Positions 18,073 to 26,729 of a stretch of 51,463 bases of DNA are shown piece after piece. Position 1 is the first letter of the stretch. The number at the start of each line of letters is the position of its first letter. The DNA comes from Companilactobacillus halodurans (GTDB lineage Bacteria > Bacillota > Bacilli > Lactobacillales > Lactobacillaceae). The stretch is taken from the NCBI RefSeq assembly GCF_009600985.1, contig NZ_VDFP01000018.1:1-51463 (forward strand). The letters run 5' to 3'. Below the pieces are notes generated by a model that worked only from the letters and a program-made list of their open reading frames with translations, was not told the DNA's origin and did not search any database. A program made the position numbers and the translations under genes.

Positions 18073-19473
18073 ATGGGCGATCAAGATACTGGTTTAAAGA
18101 AAACAATTGGCTTCTTTCCCGCCTTTGCAACCGTAACTGGAACTGTTATCGGTACTGGAGTTTTCTTCAAAGCTTCAGCCGTTACCAATTACACTGGTTC
18201 CGTCAGTTTGACGATGCTGGTTTGGTTGATAGGTGGAATTATTACCATTTGTGCTGGTCTTACGGGAGCCGAATTAGCTGCAGCATATCCTGAAACAGGT
18301 GGTTTAACAAGATACATTGAACATAGTTATGGAGGATTCTGGGGCTTTATGGCTGGCTGGGCCCAAGCAATCATTTATTTCCCAGCTAATGTTGCCGCTA
18401 TCTCAATTGCATTTGGGACTCAATTTGCACATTTGTTCACACTCTCGAATGCTTGGATAGTTCCGGTAGCAGTTTTAAGTGCACTTTCAGTTACATCCCT
18501 GAATTGGATCAGTGCTAAAGTTGGTGGACGCGTCACTTCAATTTCATTAGTTGCTAAACTGATTCCATTAGCATTGATAGTACTCTTTGGATTCTTGCAC
18601 AAAGGACCGGTTGATTTCTCGCTGTTCCCTGTTGTTGCAGGTCCACATCGTAACTTTATTGCAGCCATTGGTAACGGACTCTTAGCTACTATGTTTGCTT
18701 ATGATGGCTGGATTCACGTTGGTAATATCTCAGGTGAAATGAAAAATCCGCGTAAAGATTTGCCAAGAGCAATTTCTCTTGGGATTGCCGTTATCATGAT
18801 AGTTTATTTATTAGTTAATGCCGTCTTCATGTTTGTTTTGCCTCTCGGCCAAATTTCCGGTAATTTGAATGCTGCTTCAGATGCATCAACTGCCATCTTT
18901 GGCGACATGGGAAGTAAATTAGTTACAATTGGTATTTTAATTTCTGTTTATGGTGGTTTGAATGGCTATACAATGACAAGTATGCGTGTTCCTTATGTTA
19001 TGGGTAAAGAACACAAATTGCCATTTGGCGATACTTTTGCAAAATTAAATAAAGCAGGAATACCTTGGGCAGCCGGGGCTATTCAATTGGCCATTGCTTG
19101 TTTAATGATGCTATCAGGCCAATTTGATGCAATTACCAATATGCTGATTTTTGTAATCTGGATTTTTTATGTAATGGCGTTTGTCGCTGTTATTAAACTC
19201 CGTCACACAAAACCAGATTTGTATCGTCCTTACAAAGTTCCGCTATATCCAATCATTCCAATTGTTGCAATTATTGGTGGAACCTTTATTCTAGTCTGTA
19301 CTTTATTTACTGAATTCTTAACAACTATGATTGGTATCGTTGTTACGGCTGTCGGTATTCCATTTTACTTCTACCTCAAAAAGAAATGGAACTTCGATGA
19401 AGTTGAAAATGATTCAAGCGATAAGAATGATGTTAAAAAGAATAAAAGTGACTTAAAAGAGGTTACTGAATAA
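18073..19473 (+). CDS. APC-family amino acid permease, SteT-like (serine/threonine)
   Basis: This 466-residue membrane protein has about 12 hydrophobic segments. It opens with LKKTIGFFPAFATVTGTVIGTGVFFKA, the broken first helix of APC transporters, and continues with ETGGLTRYIEHSYGGFWGF. Both resemble the Bacillus serine/threonine exchanger SteT and the LAT group. The hydrophilic charged tail (DEVENDSSDKNDVKKNK) is cytosolic. The start is the ATG at 18073, 7 nt after GGAGG; the longer frame from 17992 runs back into the preceding terminator. Its place behind threonine ammonia-lyase makes threonine or serine import the likely job. Specificity is inferred. Confidence 0.8.
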   Translation: MGDQDTGLKKTIGFFPAFATVTGTVIGTGVFFKASAVTNYTGSVSLTMLVWLIGGIITICAGLTGAELAAAYPETGGLTRYIEHSYGGFWGFMAGWAQAIIYFPANVAAISIAFGTQFAHLFTLSNAWIVPVAVLSALSVTSLNWISAKVGGRVTSISLVAKLIPLALIVLFGFLHKGPVDFSLFPVVAGPHRNFIAAIGNGLLATMFAYDGWIHVGNISGEMKNPRKDLPRAISLGIAVIMIVYLLVNAVFMFVLPLGQISGNLNAASDASTAIFGDMGSKLVTIGILISVYGGLNGYTMTSMRVPYVMGKEHKLPFGDTFAKLNKAGIPWAAGAIQLAIACLMMLSGQFDAITNMLIFVIWIFYVMAFVAVIKLRHTKPDLYRPYKVPLYPIIPIVAIIGGTFILVCTLFTEFLTTMIGIVVTAVGIPFYFYLKKKWNFDEVENDSSDKNDVKKNKSDLKEVTE

Positions 19474-19476
19474 AAA

Positions 19477-19538
19477 TAAAAATTCTCGAATTTTTGGTAA
19501 AGCAAGTAAACTTACTAAATAATCCGAGGATTTTTTTA
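19477..19538 (+). terminator. Rho-independent terminator after the permease
   Basis: AAAATTCTCG and CGAGGATTTTTTT form the outer stem. An inner TTGGTAA/TTACTAA stem extends it. The hairpin ends in T7. Confidence 0.7.
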
Positions 19539-19549
19539 TCTTGAAATGT

Positions 19550-19579
19550 TTGAATTAATTGATATGACAGTGCTAATCT
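19550..19579 (+). promoter_or_regulatory. Probable promoter of the MDR reductase
   Basis: TTGAAT (19550-19555), an 18-bp spacer and TAATCT (19574-19579) preceded by TGC, giving an extended -10 element. Confidence 0.45.
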
Positions 19580-19610
19580 AAATTCATCAGTTATTAATTG
19601 GAGGAATAGA

Positions 19611-20594
19611 ATGAAAGCATTAACGATAAATTCAAATCAAAATAAAATTGAAGATATTAAAATATCAGAAATGGAAAAGCCCCAAATCCTAGACGATGAG
19701 ATTTTAATCAAAGTGCATGCAGTTGGATTAAATCCTGTCGATTATAAAATGGCTGAGGGTCATAATCCTAATTGGAGCTATCCCCATGTCTTAGGATTAG
19801 ATGCAGCCGGTGAAATAGTTCAGGTTGGTAAAACTAACCCTAAGGATTTTAAAGTTGGACAAAGAGTTTTCTTCCACGATGATTTAACAAAAAATGGCGT
19901 GTATGCTGAATACGCCAAAGCTAAGTATAATATAGTAGGAAAAATTCCAGATAATGTCACTTATCAAAGTGCAGCGGCAATCTTATGCAGTGGGTTAACA
20001 GCATATGCAGCTATTTTTAGAAAGATGAATTTGACTGGGAAAAAGACTATTTTAATTCATGCTGGAGCTGGCGGAGTTGGTAGTATTGCTATTCAATTAG
20101 CTAAACACCTTGGTTTGACAGTAATTACAACTGTTTCTGAAAAGAAAAAAGATTTTGTTAAAAAAATTGGTACCGATTATATTATCGATTATAAGAATCA
20201 GGATACTGATGAAATGATTAAGCAGATTACATCGGGTATTGGGGTAGATGTAATCATTAATGATGTTGGTGGAATTGAGTCTCAAAGGGATTTAAACCGC
20301 TTAGCTTATAATGGTGCTGTAGTTGATATTTTAAATGTCCCTGACATTATTCATTACAATTTGAGTGCAAAGGGACAAAGCGTTTTGAGTTTGAATTTAG
20401 GTGGTGCTCATCAAGGAAAAACACCGAGTCAATTGGATGATTTAGGCGTTATGGCTGATTCTTTAGTTAAATTAGTCAGTCAAGGTGTAGTTGATCCCTT
20501 GATAACAAAAGAAATCAGCTTTGCAGAAATTCCTGATGGCTTAGAATTATTAAAAAAACATCAAACCGTCGGTAAAATCGTTGCGACTGTTTGA
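19611..20594 (+). CDS. Zinc-free MDR-family NADP-dependent quinone oxidoreductase
   Basis: This 327-residue cytosolic reductase belongs to the medium-chain dehydrogenase superfamily. The GroES-like half covers about residues 1-120 (GLNPVDYKMAEGHNP, HVLGLDAAGEIVQVG). The nucleotide-binding half has HAGAGGVGSIAIQLAKHLG. The usual zinc-ligand cysteines are missing, which puts it with quinone/enoyl reductases (QOR-like) rather than alcohol dehydrogenases. GGAGG precedes the ATG. It stands alone with its own promoter, and the beta-helix gene converges from the other side 26 nt away. The physiological substrate is unknown. Confidence 0.85.
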   Translation: MKALTINSNQNKIEDIKISEMEKPQILDDEILIKVHAVGLNPVDYKMAEGHNPNWSYPHVLGLDAAGEIVQVGKTNPKDFKVGQRVFFHDDLTKNGVYAEYAKAKYNIVGKIPDNVTYQSAAAILCSGLTAYAAIFRKMNLTGKKTILIHAGAGGVGSIAIQLAKHLGLTVITTVSEKKKDFVKKIGTDYIIDYKNQDTDEMIKQITSGIGVDVIINDVGGIESQRDLNRLAYNGAVVDILNVPDIIHYNLSAKGQSVLSLNLGGAHQGKTPSQLDDLGVMADSLVKLVSQGVVDPLITKEISFAEIPDGLELLKKHQTVGKIVATV

Positions 20595-20620
20595 TGTTTT
20601 AAGTTAAATAAATTTAGTTA

Positions 20621-21913
20621 TTAAATATATGGAAAAGTACTTTCTGATGAAATATTAGTTGTCTCTGAATTTTCACCGTGGGCAAGTATTTGACCATCTA
20701 TTTTGATATTATGAACGATTGCACCACTGTCAGCGACAAGGGATGTGATCTGTTTACCAAAAGTTTCAATGTTTCCGTGAATGTTTAATTTTTTGACTTC
20801 ACCGCCATTTTTGATACTAAGAGCATTAGCAGGAAGTTTAACGTTGATTCCTTTAACGAGTGAATTACCAGTATCTCCATTGGTTTTGATATCTCCATCG
20901 ATAAAAATCGAACCAACTTTTTTGGAAATTTGAATGCCGATGGAGCCATCGCCAAATGTATTAATGGAAGAAAAGTGTCCTTCTTCCAAAGTTCCATCAT
21001 ATTGATTGTAGGCTCGAGCCCCAAGTCCATAAGTTTCGATTGGAGCTTTAGCAGTGAAAGTTTTGAAAGTGCCAAAATTAACGAAGCCGATTCCAGAAGG
21101 TCCGTAAGAAGTGACGGTATCGTTTACGACCCAGTTGTCGACTTCTCCCCAAGCGTCAAGTACCATGTCATTGACGCCGTAAGTAGTAGTTTTTCCGCTT
21201 TGAATTACAGAACTTGCATAGGCACCATTGACAATAAAAATAGCACCAGTGATCAAGTCGGCAACGCCAAAGGGAATTTTACCAGTTGAATGAACCTCAT
21301 TTGTTTGCAGCTCTTTGACTTTGACTTTTCCACCATTGTCGCCAAAACCAGCGATGAAAACGCCTGAACCAAAGACAGGGTTATTTTCTTGTCCAATAGA
21401 AATATCTGTAGCTTCAATTGTCAATAAACTAGAACTATCTGAATTAAAATTGTAAATTGTCAAAGCACCTTGCAAAACATTAACCCCATATTTTTGTGGT
21501 TGTTCTAAATAATGTCTGGCATCGGCTTGAAGAATGTTGATTTTATTTAAAATTAAATCTGCGGTTTTAGTGGGGGACTTTGCAATGAATGAAAATTGAC
21601 CGGAGAGCGTTAAATTTTTAAATTCAAAATGGCCTAAATCTTCTGAAAAGCTCGCAGAGAAGATAGCTCTTTTTTCACTAGGTGCTAAAATTGATAAGTC
21701 AGAAATTTGGTTGTCTTGTGTCACGCCAATTCCATCGCTATCTTGAAAAATTAATGCAGGCAAGGATTTATTTTCTTGAGGAATTCCAACTAATTTAGTA
21801 TTTGGAGATATAATCAGTGGATAATTAACGGTGATATTTCGTTTGATTTCTATTTTGGGCTCATTTGTTGAAATTGCTTCAACTAATTCAATGAAATTAT
21901 TTACTTTACTCAT
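20621..21913 (-). CDS. Uncharacterised right-handed beta-helix repeat protein
   Basis: This 430-residue protein shows alternating short hydrophobic strands throughout (GSIFIDGDIKTNG, KLNIHGNIETFG, NIKIDGQILAHG), typical of a parallel beta-helix. In the second half a T-[S/T]-[YFN]-G type turn recurs with its Gly at 246, 271, 296, 321 and 346, an exact 25-residue period, and again at 386 and 413. The first 60 residues (pectate-lyase-like opening NITVNYPLIISPNTKLVGIP) form the helix cap. There is no signal peptide, membrane segment or LPxTG anchor, so it should stay in the cytosol. GGATG precedes the ATG. No catalytic residues are evident and I do not recognise a family. It is the least understood gene of the window. 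Confidence 0.75.
   Translation of the reverse strand: MSKVNNFIELVEAISTNEPKIEIKRNITVNYPLIISPNTKLVGIPQENKSLPALIFQDSDGIGVTQDNQISDLSILAPSEKRAIFSASFSEDLGHFEFKNLTLSGQFSFIAKSPTKTADLILNKINILQADARHYLEQPQKYGVNVLQGALTIYNFNSDSSSLLTIEATDISIGQENNPVFGSGVFIAGFGDNGGKVKVKELQTNEVHSTGKIPFGVADLITGAIFIVNGAYASSVIQSGKTTTYGVNDMVLDAWGEVDNWVVNDTVTSYGPSGIGFVNFGTFKTFTAKAPIETYGLGARAYNQYDGTLEEGHFSSINTFGDGSIGIQISKKVGSIFIDGDIKTNGDTGNSLVKGINVKLPANALSIKNGGEVKKLNIHGNIETFGKQITSLVADSGAIVHNIKIDGQILAHGENSETTNISSESTFPYI
20675..21187 (-). repeat. Coding repeats: 25-residue beta-helix coils
   Basis: Residues 243-413 of the beta-helix protein. Each unit ends with a polar turn (TTYG, TSYG, ETYG, NTFG, KTNG, ETFG, LAHG). Five consecutive turns are spaced exactly 25 residues; the next two are spaced 40 and 27, consistent with an inserted loop. 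Confidence 0.75.
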
Positions 21914-22129
21914 GATTTCTCACATCCTAATTTATAATAACTGTATTTAAATACTCTTTTCATAATTATTCCAGCTATCATAATTCCTTTTGAGAAATGA
22001 AAATGTTAAAATTAAATAAGAGACCAACAGAATATTAATATACCAAGCTTTATAGATATAAAATGTATTGAACGGTAGTCGAATCGTCTAGTGAGAGTTG
22101 TAGGCTTGATTTTACTTTGAATAAAAGTA
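21914..22129. other. Intergenic stretch upstream of the infC promoter
   Basis: No gene is visible here. It holds the 5' region of the beta-helix gene, including a perfect 12-bp palindrome GTATTTAAATAC at 21943-21954, about 30 bp upstream of that gene's start codon. The palindrome could be an operator. No strong promoter stands out on the minus strand. Confidence 0.4.
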
Positions 22130-22158
22130 TTGACACTTACATGATCTATTGATATAGT
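22130..22158 (+). promoter_or_regulatory. Promoter of the infC-rpmI-rplT operon
   Basis: TTGACA (22130-22135), an exact 17-bp spacer and TATAGT (22153-22158), with all distances optimal. Confidence 0.85.
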
Positions 22159-22169
22159 TAATAACTGTT

Positions 22170-22271
22170 GAGATTAAGCAGAAGCGCCCGCTTCTCACCT
22201 ATGCATTCGCCTCTAGGTTAATACGATTGCGTAAATATATAGTGGGCATGCTTGTGCAGCCCGCTTTTTTT
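22170..22271 (+). promoter_or_regulatory. infC operon leader with attenuator (L20-leader type)
   Basis: The 5' leader contains three hairpins in order: AGAAGCG/CGCTTCT (22180-22195), ACCTA/TAGGT (22197-22218) and GTGGGC/GCCCGC (22242-22264) followed by seven Ts. The last is an intrinsic terminator before infC. In Bacillota L20 binds the infC leader and causes premature termination, and the position and architecture fit that mechanism. I cannot confirm the exact L20 motif by eye. Confidence 0.75.
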
Positions 22272-22302
22272 GTGGGTTAAATTACTTCGGAGGTGACTAC
22301 TC

Positions 22303-22836
22303 ATAGCAAGAGAATTGTTAATAAATGATCAAATACGTGCAAAGGAAGTACGTTTGATTTCTGAAAATGGCGATCAAGTTGGTGTAAAACCAAGGGCAGA
22401 GGCACAACGTTTAGCTGAAGCCGCAAATATGGATCTAGTCCTTATGTCCCCAGGTGCTAAACCACCTGTTGCCAGAATTATGGATTATGGTAAATATAAG
22501 TTTGATCTTCAAAAGAAGGATCGCGAAGCACGTAAAAAACAAAAAACCGTTAGTCTTAAAGAAGTACGTCTAAGCCCAACTATTGAAGAGAATGATTTCA
22601 ATACCAAGCTTAACAATGCTCGTAAGTTTTTAGCTAAGGGTGATAAGGTCAAAGTTTCTCTTCGCTTTAGGGGTAGAGCAATTACTCATAAAGAGATAGG
22701 TAAGGAAGTCTTAGACCGTGTCGCTGAGCAGACTAAGGATGTTGCTACAGTAACAACCAGACCTAAGATGGATGGACGTAGTATGTTCTTGATGCTTGAT
22801 CCAATTAACGCTAAAGATAACAAAAAGAAGAAATAG
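22303..22836 (+). CDS. infC: Translation initiation factor IF-3
   Basis: This 177-residue factor prevents 50S joining and checks start codons on the 30S subunit. The N-terminal domain has [12 protein letters not shown] and the C-terminal domain has [15 protein letters not shown] place the start at ATA 22303, giving M-A-R-E-L-L-I-N-D, because GGAGGTG ends 7 nt upstream and the next candidate (TTG 22315) is 19 nt away. infC uses rare AUU/AUA-type starts for self-regulation: IF-3 rejects its own start codon. It heads the infC-rpmI-rplT operon. Confidence 0.93.
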   Translation: MARELLINDQIRAKEVRLISENGDQVGVKPRAEAQRLAEAANMDLVLMSPGAKPPVARIMDYGKYKFDLQKKDREARKKQKTVSLKEVRLSPTIEENDFNTKLNNARKFLAKGDKVKVSLRFRGRAITHKEIGKEVLDRVAEQTKDVATVTTRPKMDGRSMFLMLDPINAKDNKKKK

Positions 22837-22849
22837 TGGAGGGATTTTC

Positions 22850-23047
22850 ATGCCTAAACAAAAGACACACCGCGCATCAGCAAAGAGATTTAAGAAAACT
22901 GCTAATGGTGGTTGGAAGAGAATGCACGCTTATACAAGTCACCGTTTCCACGGTAAGACTAAGAAGCAACGTCGTCAATTGGCTAAGCCAGGTATGGTTA
23001 ATGCAAGTGATATGAAACGTATCAAGCAAATGTTAGCCACATACTAA
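22850..23047 (+). CDS. rpmI: 50S ribosomal protein L35
   Basis: This is a 65-residue, highly basic ribosomal protein beginning [14 protein letters not shown], the family signature. The start at 22850 is supported by GGAGG 6 nt before it; earlier codons in this frame overlap the end of infC and are not part of the protein. It lies 13 nt after infC and 48 nt before rplT. Confidence 0.98.
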   Translation: MPKQKTHRASAKRFKKTANGGWKRMHAYTSHRFHGKTKKQRRQLAKPGMVNASDMKRIKQMLATY

Positions 23048-23095
23048 TTTGCCACACTAATTATTAAGTCTTTATAATAAAAAGGAGGAGTCATT

Positions 23096-23452
23096 ATGCC
23101 ACGTGTAAAAGGTGGAACAGTAACTCGCAAACGTCGTAAGAAAGTTTTAAAATTAGCTAAGGGATATCGTGGATCAAAACATATCACTTTTAAAGCAGCT
23201 CATACTCAAATAATGGTATCATACCGTTATGCATTCCGTGATCGTCGTCAAGTAAAACGCGATTTCCGTAAATTATGGATTGCAAGAATCAACGCTGCTG
23301 CTAGAATGAATGAAATCAGCTACAGCAAATTGATGCATGGCTTGAAGTTAGCTAATGTTGACATTAACCGTAAAATGTTGGCTCAAGTAGCTATCGAAGA
23401 TCCAAAGGCATTCACAAGTTTAGTAGATACAGCTAAAAAAGCTTTAGCTTAA
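23096..23452 (+). CDS. rplT: 50S ribosomal protein L20
   Basis: This 118-residue protein is essential for early 50S assembly and is the repressor that acts on the infC leader in Bacillota. It has the basic N-terminal extension ([20 protein letters not shown]) and the globular domain with [28 protein letters not shown] precedes the ATG. It is the last gene of the operon, followed by a strong terminator. Confidence 0.98.
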   Translation: MPRVKGGTVTRKRRKKVLKLAKGYRGSKHITFKAAHTQIMVSYRYAFRDRRQVKRDFRKLWIARINAAARMNEISYSKLMHGLKLANVDINRKMLAQVAIEDPKAFTSLVDTAKKALA

Positions 23453-23456
23453 ATTT

Positions 23457-23493
23457 AAAACGTAATTTGGATAACCCCAAATTACGTTTTTTT
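23457..23493 (+). terminator. Rho-independent terminator after rplT
   Basis: AAAACGTAATTTGG pairs with CCAAATTACGTTTT, followed by further Ts. Confidence 0.92.
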
Positions 23494-23523
23494 ACTAAAT
23501 AGCAAAGTAAACGAGGATTAAAA

Positions 23524-24051
23524 ATGTTTAAACCATATATTATGCTAGATAAGATCACTGATATCGATGTCGATTCTCTGAAGAAATTGCACATCACGAC
23601 CATTATGACAGATTTGGATAATACCCTTTTGCCTTGGAATAGTGATAAATATGACTTATCGTTACGTAAGTGGCTCAATCAAATGGCCAAGAATAATATT
23701 GAAGTTATGGTTGTTACCAACAACAGTTATGAACGGACAGAAAAAGCCGTCGAACAATTGCCAGTTAGTATCGTTGCCAGAGCTGTTAAGCCTTTGCCTT
23801 TTACAATTATGAGACATTTAAGAGAGAATGGTATTAACAAAGAAAACGTCTTGTTTGTCGGGGACCAAGTGATGACAGATGTTTTAGCAGGTAATGGGGC
23901 CGGTTTAAAGACTGTTTTAGTCAAGCCATTAGTTAACACTGATGCGAAAAAAACACGTGTTAATAGATTTTTTGAACGTCCAATTTTAAAAGCAATGCAA
24001 ATGCGTGATAAGAATTTATATTGGAAGGACTCATTAAATGACAGAAAGTAA
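23524..24051 (+). CDS. yqeG: YqeG family HAD-IIIA phosphatase
   Basis: This is a 175-residue HAD-superfamily hydrolase. Motif I is DLDNTLLPW with the nucleophile Asp, motif II is VVTNNS, the lysine is in VARAVKPLP and motif III is FVGDQVMTDVLAG. This matches the YqeG group (YqeG of B. subtilis, related to mitochondrial PGP phosphatase GEP4), whose bacterial substrate is unsettled. GAGG precedes the ATG. It overlaps yqeH by 14 nt, in the conserved order yqeG-yqeH-yhbY-nadD-yqeK-rsfS. Confidence 0.93.
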   Translation: MFKPYIMLDKITDIDVDSLKKLHITTIMTDLDNTLLPWNSDKYDLSLRKWLNQMAKNNIEVMVVTNNSYERTEKAVEQLPVSIVARAVKPLPFTIMRHLRENGINKENVLFVGDQVMTDVLAGNGAGLKTVLVKPLVNTDAKKTRVNRFFERPILKAMQMRDKNLYWKDSLNDRK

Positions 24052-25153
24052 TGAGAAATTATACTGCATCGGCTGCGGTGCTCAACTTCAAACAGAAGAT
24101 AAAGACAAGCCCGGTTTCGTGCAGGCATCTACTCTAAAAAAGTACACAGAAGATGATTCAAAGGAACTCTTATGCAAAAGATGCTTCCGACTTCGTAATT
24201 ATAATGAAATCACTGACGTTGATGTGTCAGACGATGACTTCTTGAAATTGCTCGACTCAATTTCTGCAGAAGACGCCTTGGTAGTTAACGTAGTTGATAT
24301 CTTTGATTATGAGGGTAGCGTCATTCCTGGATTGCAACGTTTCTTCGGCGATAAGAAAATCTTAGTCGTTGGTAATAAGGTCGACTTGTTGCCAAGCTCA
24401 GTTAATCAAAATCGCTTATTGAACTGGTTGCAACAAAAGAGTAAAGAAAATGGAATCAAGTCAGTTGATCAAATTATGGTTTCTGCAGTTAAAGGAACTA
24501 ATATTGATGAATTGATGGAAATGATTGAGAAGTATCGTGATGGCAAAGATGTTTACGTCGTTGGAACTACTAATACTGGTAAATCTACTTTGATTAACCG
24601 TATCATCAGTTCTAATTCAGATATCAAATATTTGATTACGACTTCTAGATTTCCTGGAACAACGTTGGACCGAATCGATATTCCTTTGGACGATGGACAT
24701 AGTTTAATTGATACGCCAGGAATTATTCACCGTTATCAACTAGCCCATTTCCTAAATGCTAAAGATTTGAAGACAGTTACACCTAAGAAACCATTACGTC
24801 CAGCAACGTTCCAATTACGTGATGGCCAAACGATTTTTGTGGCTGGTTTAGCAAGATTTGATTTTCTAGACTACAAGACTAATGTGACATTTTATGTCAA
24901 TCAAGGTTTGCCATTACATCGAACAAAGACCATTAATGCAGATGAATTTTATCAAAAACACTTAGGCGATATTTTAACTCCACCAACGGACGTTAAAGAC
25001 TTCCCTAAATTCAAGAGTCAAATCTTTTCGGCACATGAAAAATCAGATATAGTTATCTATGGATTAGGTTGGCTAACCATTCCTGCAGGTACAAAAGTTA
25101 AAGCATATGTTCCTGATGGAGTGCATGTTTCGATTCGGAATGCGATAATTTAA
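24038..25153 (+). CDS. yqeH: Ribosome biogenesis GTPase YqeH
   Basis: This 371-residue circularly permuted GTPase is needed for 30S subunit maturation. An N-terminal zinc finger (CIGCG and CKRC) comes first. The G motifs run in permuted order: G4 NKVD, G5 SAVKG, G1 GTTNTGKST, then G3 DTPG. A C-terminal RNA-binding domain follows. AAGGA precedes the ATG at 24038 inside the end of yqeG. Ten bases separate it from yhbY. Confidence 0.96.
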   Translation: MTESNEKLYCIGCGAQLQTEDKDKPGFVQASTLKKYTEDDSKELLCKRCFRLRNYNEITDVDVSDDDFLKLLDSISAEDALVVNVVDIFDYEGSVIPGLQRFFGDKKILVVGNKVDLLPSSVNQNRLLNWLQQKSKENGIKSVDQIMVSAVKGTNIDELMEMIEKYRDGKDVYVVGTTNTGKSTLINRIISSNSDIKYLITTSRFPGTTLDRIDIPLDDGHSLIDTPGIIHRYQLAHFLNAKDLKTVTPKKPLRPATFQLRDGQTIFVAGLARFDFLDYKTNVTFYVNQGLPLHRTKTINADEFYQKHLGDILTPPTDVKDFPKFKSQIFSAHEKSDIVIYGLGWLTIPAGTKVKAYVPDGVHVSIRNAII

Positions 25154-25162
25154 GGAGAAACA

Positions 25163-25477
25163 ATGATTATAAAAGGAAAAAAGAACCGTTATTTAAGAAG
25201 TCAAGCAGCTACAATGAAGCCTGTACTTCAAGTCGGTCGTGAGGGTATTAGTGATAATTTAATCAAACAATTTGAAATTTTGATTGAAAAAAATGAATTG
25301 ATTAAAGTGTCACTCTTACAAAATACCATGGTTGAACCACAAGATTTAATTGAAGCTTTACAAAATGTTGACGATAGTATCGTTCACATTCAAACAATCG
25401 GTTCAAAGATGATTTTCTATCGAAAAGCTTCAAAAATCAAAAATCGTAAATACTCGGTTGAGTTAGAGAATATTTAA
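25163..25477 (+). CDS. yhbY: Ribosome assembly RNA-binding protein YhbY (CRM domain)
   Basis: This 104-residue single-domain CRM protein binds pre-50S ribosomal RNA. It has the LRSQAATMKPVLQVGREG opening and the LIKVSLLQN strand typical of the family. AAGGAG precedes the ATG. It lies in the ribosome-assembly operon between yqeH and nadD. Confidence 0.95.
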   Translation: MIIKGKKNRYLRSQAATMKPVLQVGREGISDNLIKQFEILIEKNELIKVSLLQNTMVEPQDLIEALQNVDDSIVHIQTIGSKMIFYRKASKIKNRKYSVELENI

Positions 25478-25494
25478 ATTTAAGTGATGAAAAT

Positions 25495-26133
25495 ATGAAT
25501 ACTCAAAAACAATTATTAACTAAAGCTAAATTAGAATTTCACAGTAATTTACCAAAAAGACATATTGGAATCCTTGGTGGGACATTTAATCCCATTCATT
25601 TGGGACACCTATTAATAGCCGAACAGGTTTATGAACAGCTTTGTCTTGATAAAGTTTTGTTCTTGCCTGATAAGGTTCCGCCTCATCGAGGAGTAAAAAA
25701 ATCTTTGCCTGATATTAATAGTGATGATCGAGTCAACATGATCAAATTAGCGATTAGAGATAATATGCATTTTGATTTAGATATGACCGATATAAAACGT
25801 GGTGGGATTAGTTATACTTATGAAACTATTAAGTTATTAAAAGACTTAAATCCCAACACAGAATATTACTTTATTGTCGGTGGAGATATGGTTGAGAACC
25901 TTCCTAAATGGTCCCATATTGATGAACTAGTTCAAATGGTTCACTTTGTAGGCGTTTGTCGAAAAGGTTTTGAAAAAAAATCGAAATATCCGATACTTTG
26001 GGTCAACACACCAGAACTAGAGATCAGTTCAAGTATGATTCGAGAACGGGTCAAAAAAGGACAATCGATCAAATATTTAGTTCCTGATGATGTGGCCTGG
26101 TATATCAAGGATAGGGGGCTTTATAGTGAATGA
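25495..26133 (+). CDS. nadD: Nicotinate-nucleotide adenylyltransferase
   Basis: This 212-residue enzyme adenylates nicotinate mononucleotide to deamido-NAD. It has the nucleotidyltransferase motif GGTFNPIHLGHLLIAEQV with the HxGH-type signature and the second motif ISSSMIRERVKKG. The N-terminal 20 residues before GILGGTFNP form a short extension common in lactobacilli. The ribosome binding site is weak (AAGTGATG). It overlaps yqeK by 8 nt. Confidence 0.95.
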   Translation: MNTQKQLLTKAKLEFHSNLPKRHIGILGGTFNPIHLGHLLIAEQVYEQLCLDKVLFLPDKVPPHRGVKKSLPDINSDDRVNMIKLAIRDNMHFDLDMTDIKRGGISYTYETIKLLKDLNPNTEYYFIVGGDMVENLPKWSHIDELVQMVHFVGVCRKGFEKKSKYPILWVNTPELEISSSMIRERVKKGQSIKYLVPDDVAWYIKDRGLYSE

Positions 26134-26728
26134 TTTTAAGTATGATGACATAAAAAGCAATTTGAATCGTGACCAAATTTTAGATAGAATGCATGATACG
26201 CTTAGCGATTTTCGTTATACGCATTGTTTGCGAGTCGAAAAAGTTAGTCGTGGTTTAGCTGCTGAATTTGGTGGCGACGTAGAGCGTGCTGGCTTAGCAG
26301 GTTTACTGCATGATTATGCTAAAGAACGAAGCGATGAAGAATTCATTGATGTTATCAAGAGAAAAAATTTAGACCCAGAATTGTTGAATTATAATAATGC
26401 AATTTGGCACGGAATCGTTGGTGCTGAAATTATTAAAGATGAATTGGGTATTTATGATGAAGACGTGTTGAATGCAATCCGCAGACATACTGTTGGAGCA
26501 ACAACTATGACGCAGGTTGATAAATGTGTATTCGTGGGTGATTTCATTGAACCAGAAAGAGATTTCCCTGGAATCAAAACAGCTCGTGCTTACGCTGAAA
26601 AATCATTAGATTCAGCCGTGGCTTATGAATTGAAGCATTCAATACAACACTTAGTAGAAAAAAATCGAGAAATATATCCAGCAACTTTTATTAGTTACAA
26701 TTATTGGATAACAAAAGGAGACTTATAA
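26126..26728 (+). CDS. yqeK: HD-domain phosphohydrolase YqeK (Ap4A hydrolase type)
   Basis: This 200-residue HD-domain protein has metal-binding H in RYTHCLRVEK, HD in GLLHDYAKER and a later HGIVGAE. YqeK proteins hydrolyse diadenosine tetraphosphate symmetrically to ADP. I set the start at GTG 26126, 7 nt after a GGGGG ribosome binding site inside nadD; the longer frame from 26087 has no such signal. rsfS follows after 1 nt. Confidence 0.92.
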   Translation: MNDFKYDDIKSNLNRDQILDRMHDTLSDFRYTHCLRVEKVSRGLAAEFGGDVERAGLAGLLHDYAKERSDEEFIDVIKRKNLDPELLNYNNAIWHGIVGAEIIKDELGIYDEDVLNAIRRHTVGATTMTQVDKCVFVGDFIEPERDFPGIKTARAYAEKSLDSAVAYELKHSIQHLVEKNREIYPATFISYNYWITKGDL

Positions 26729-26729
26729 T

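Noticed and set aside
20785..21289. ORFs of 96 and 119 codons within the beta-helix gene
   Set aside because: They are out-of-frame by-products of the repetitive coding sequence.
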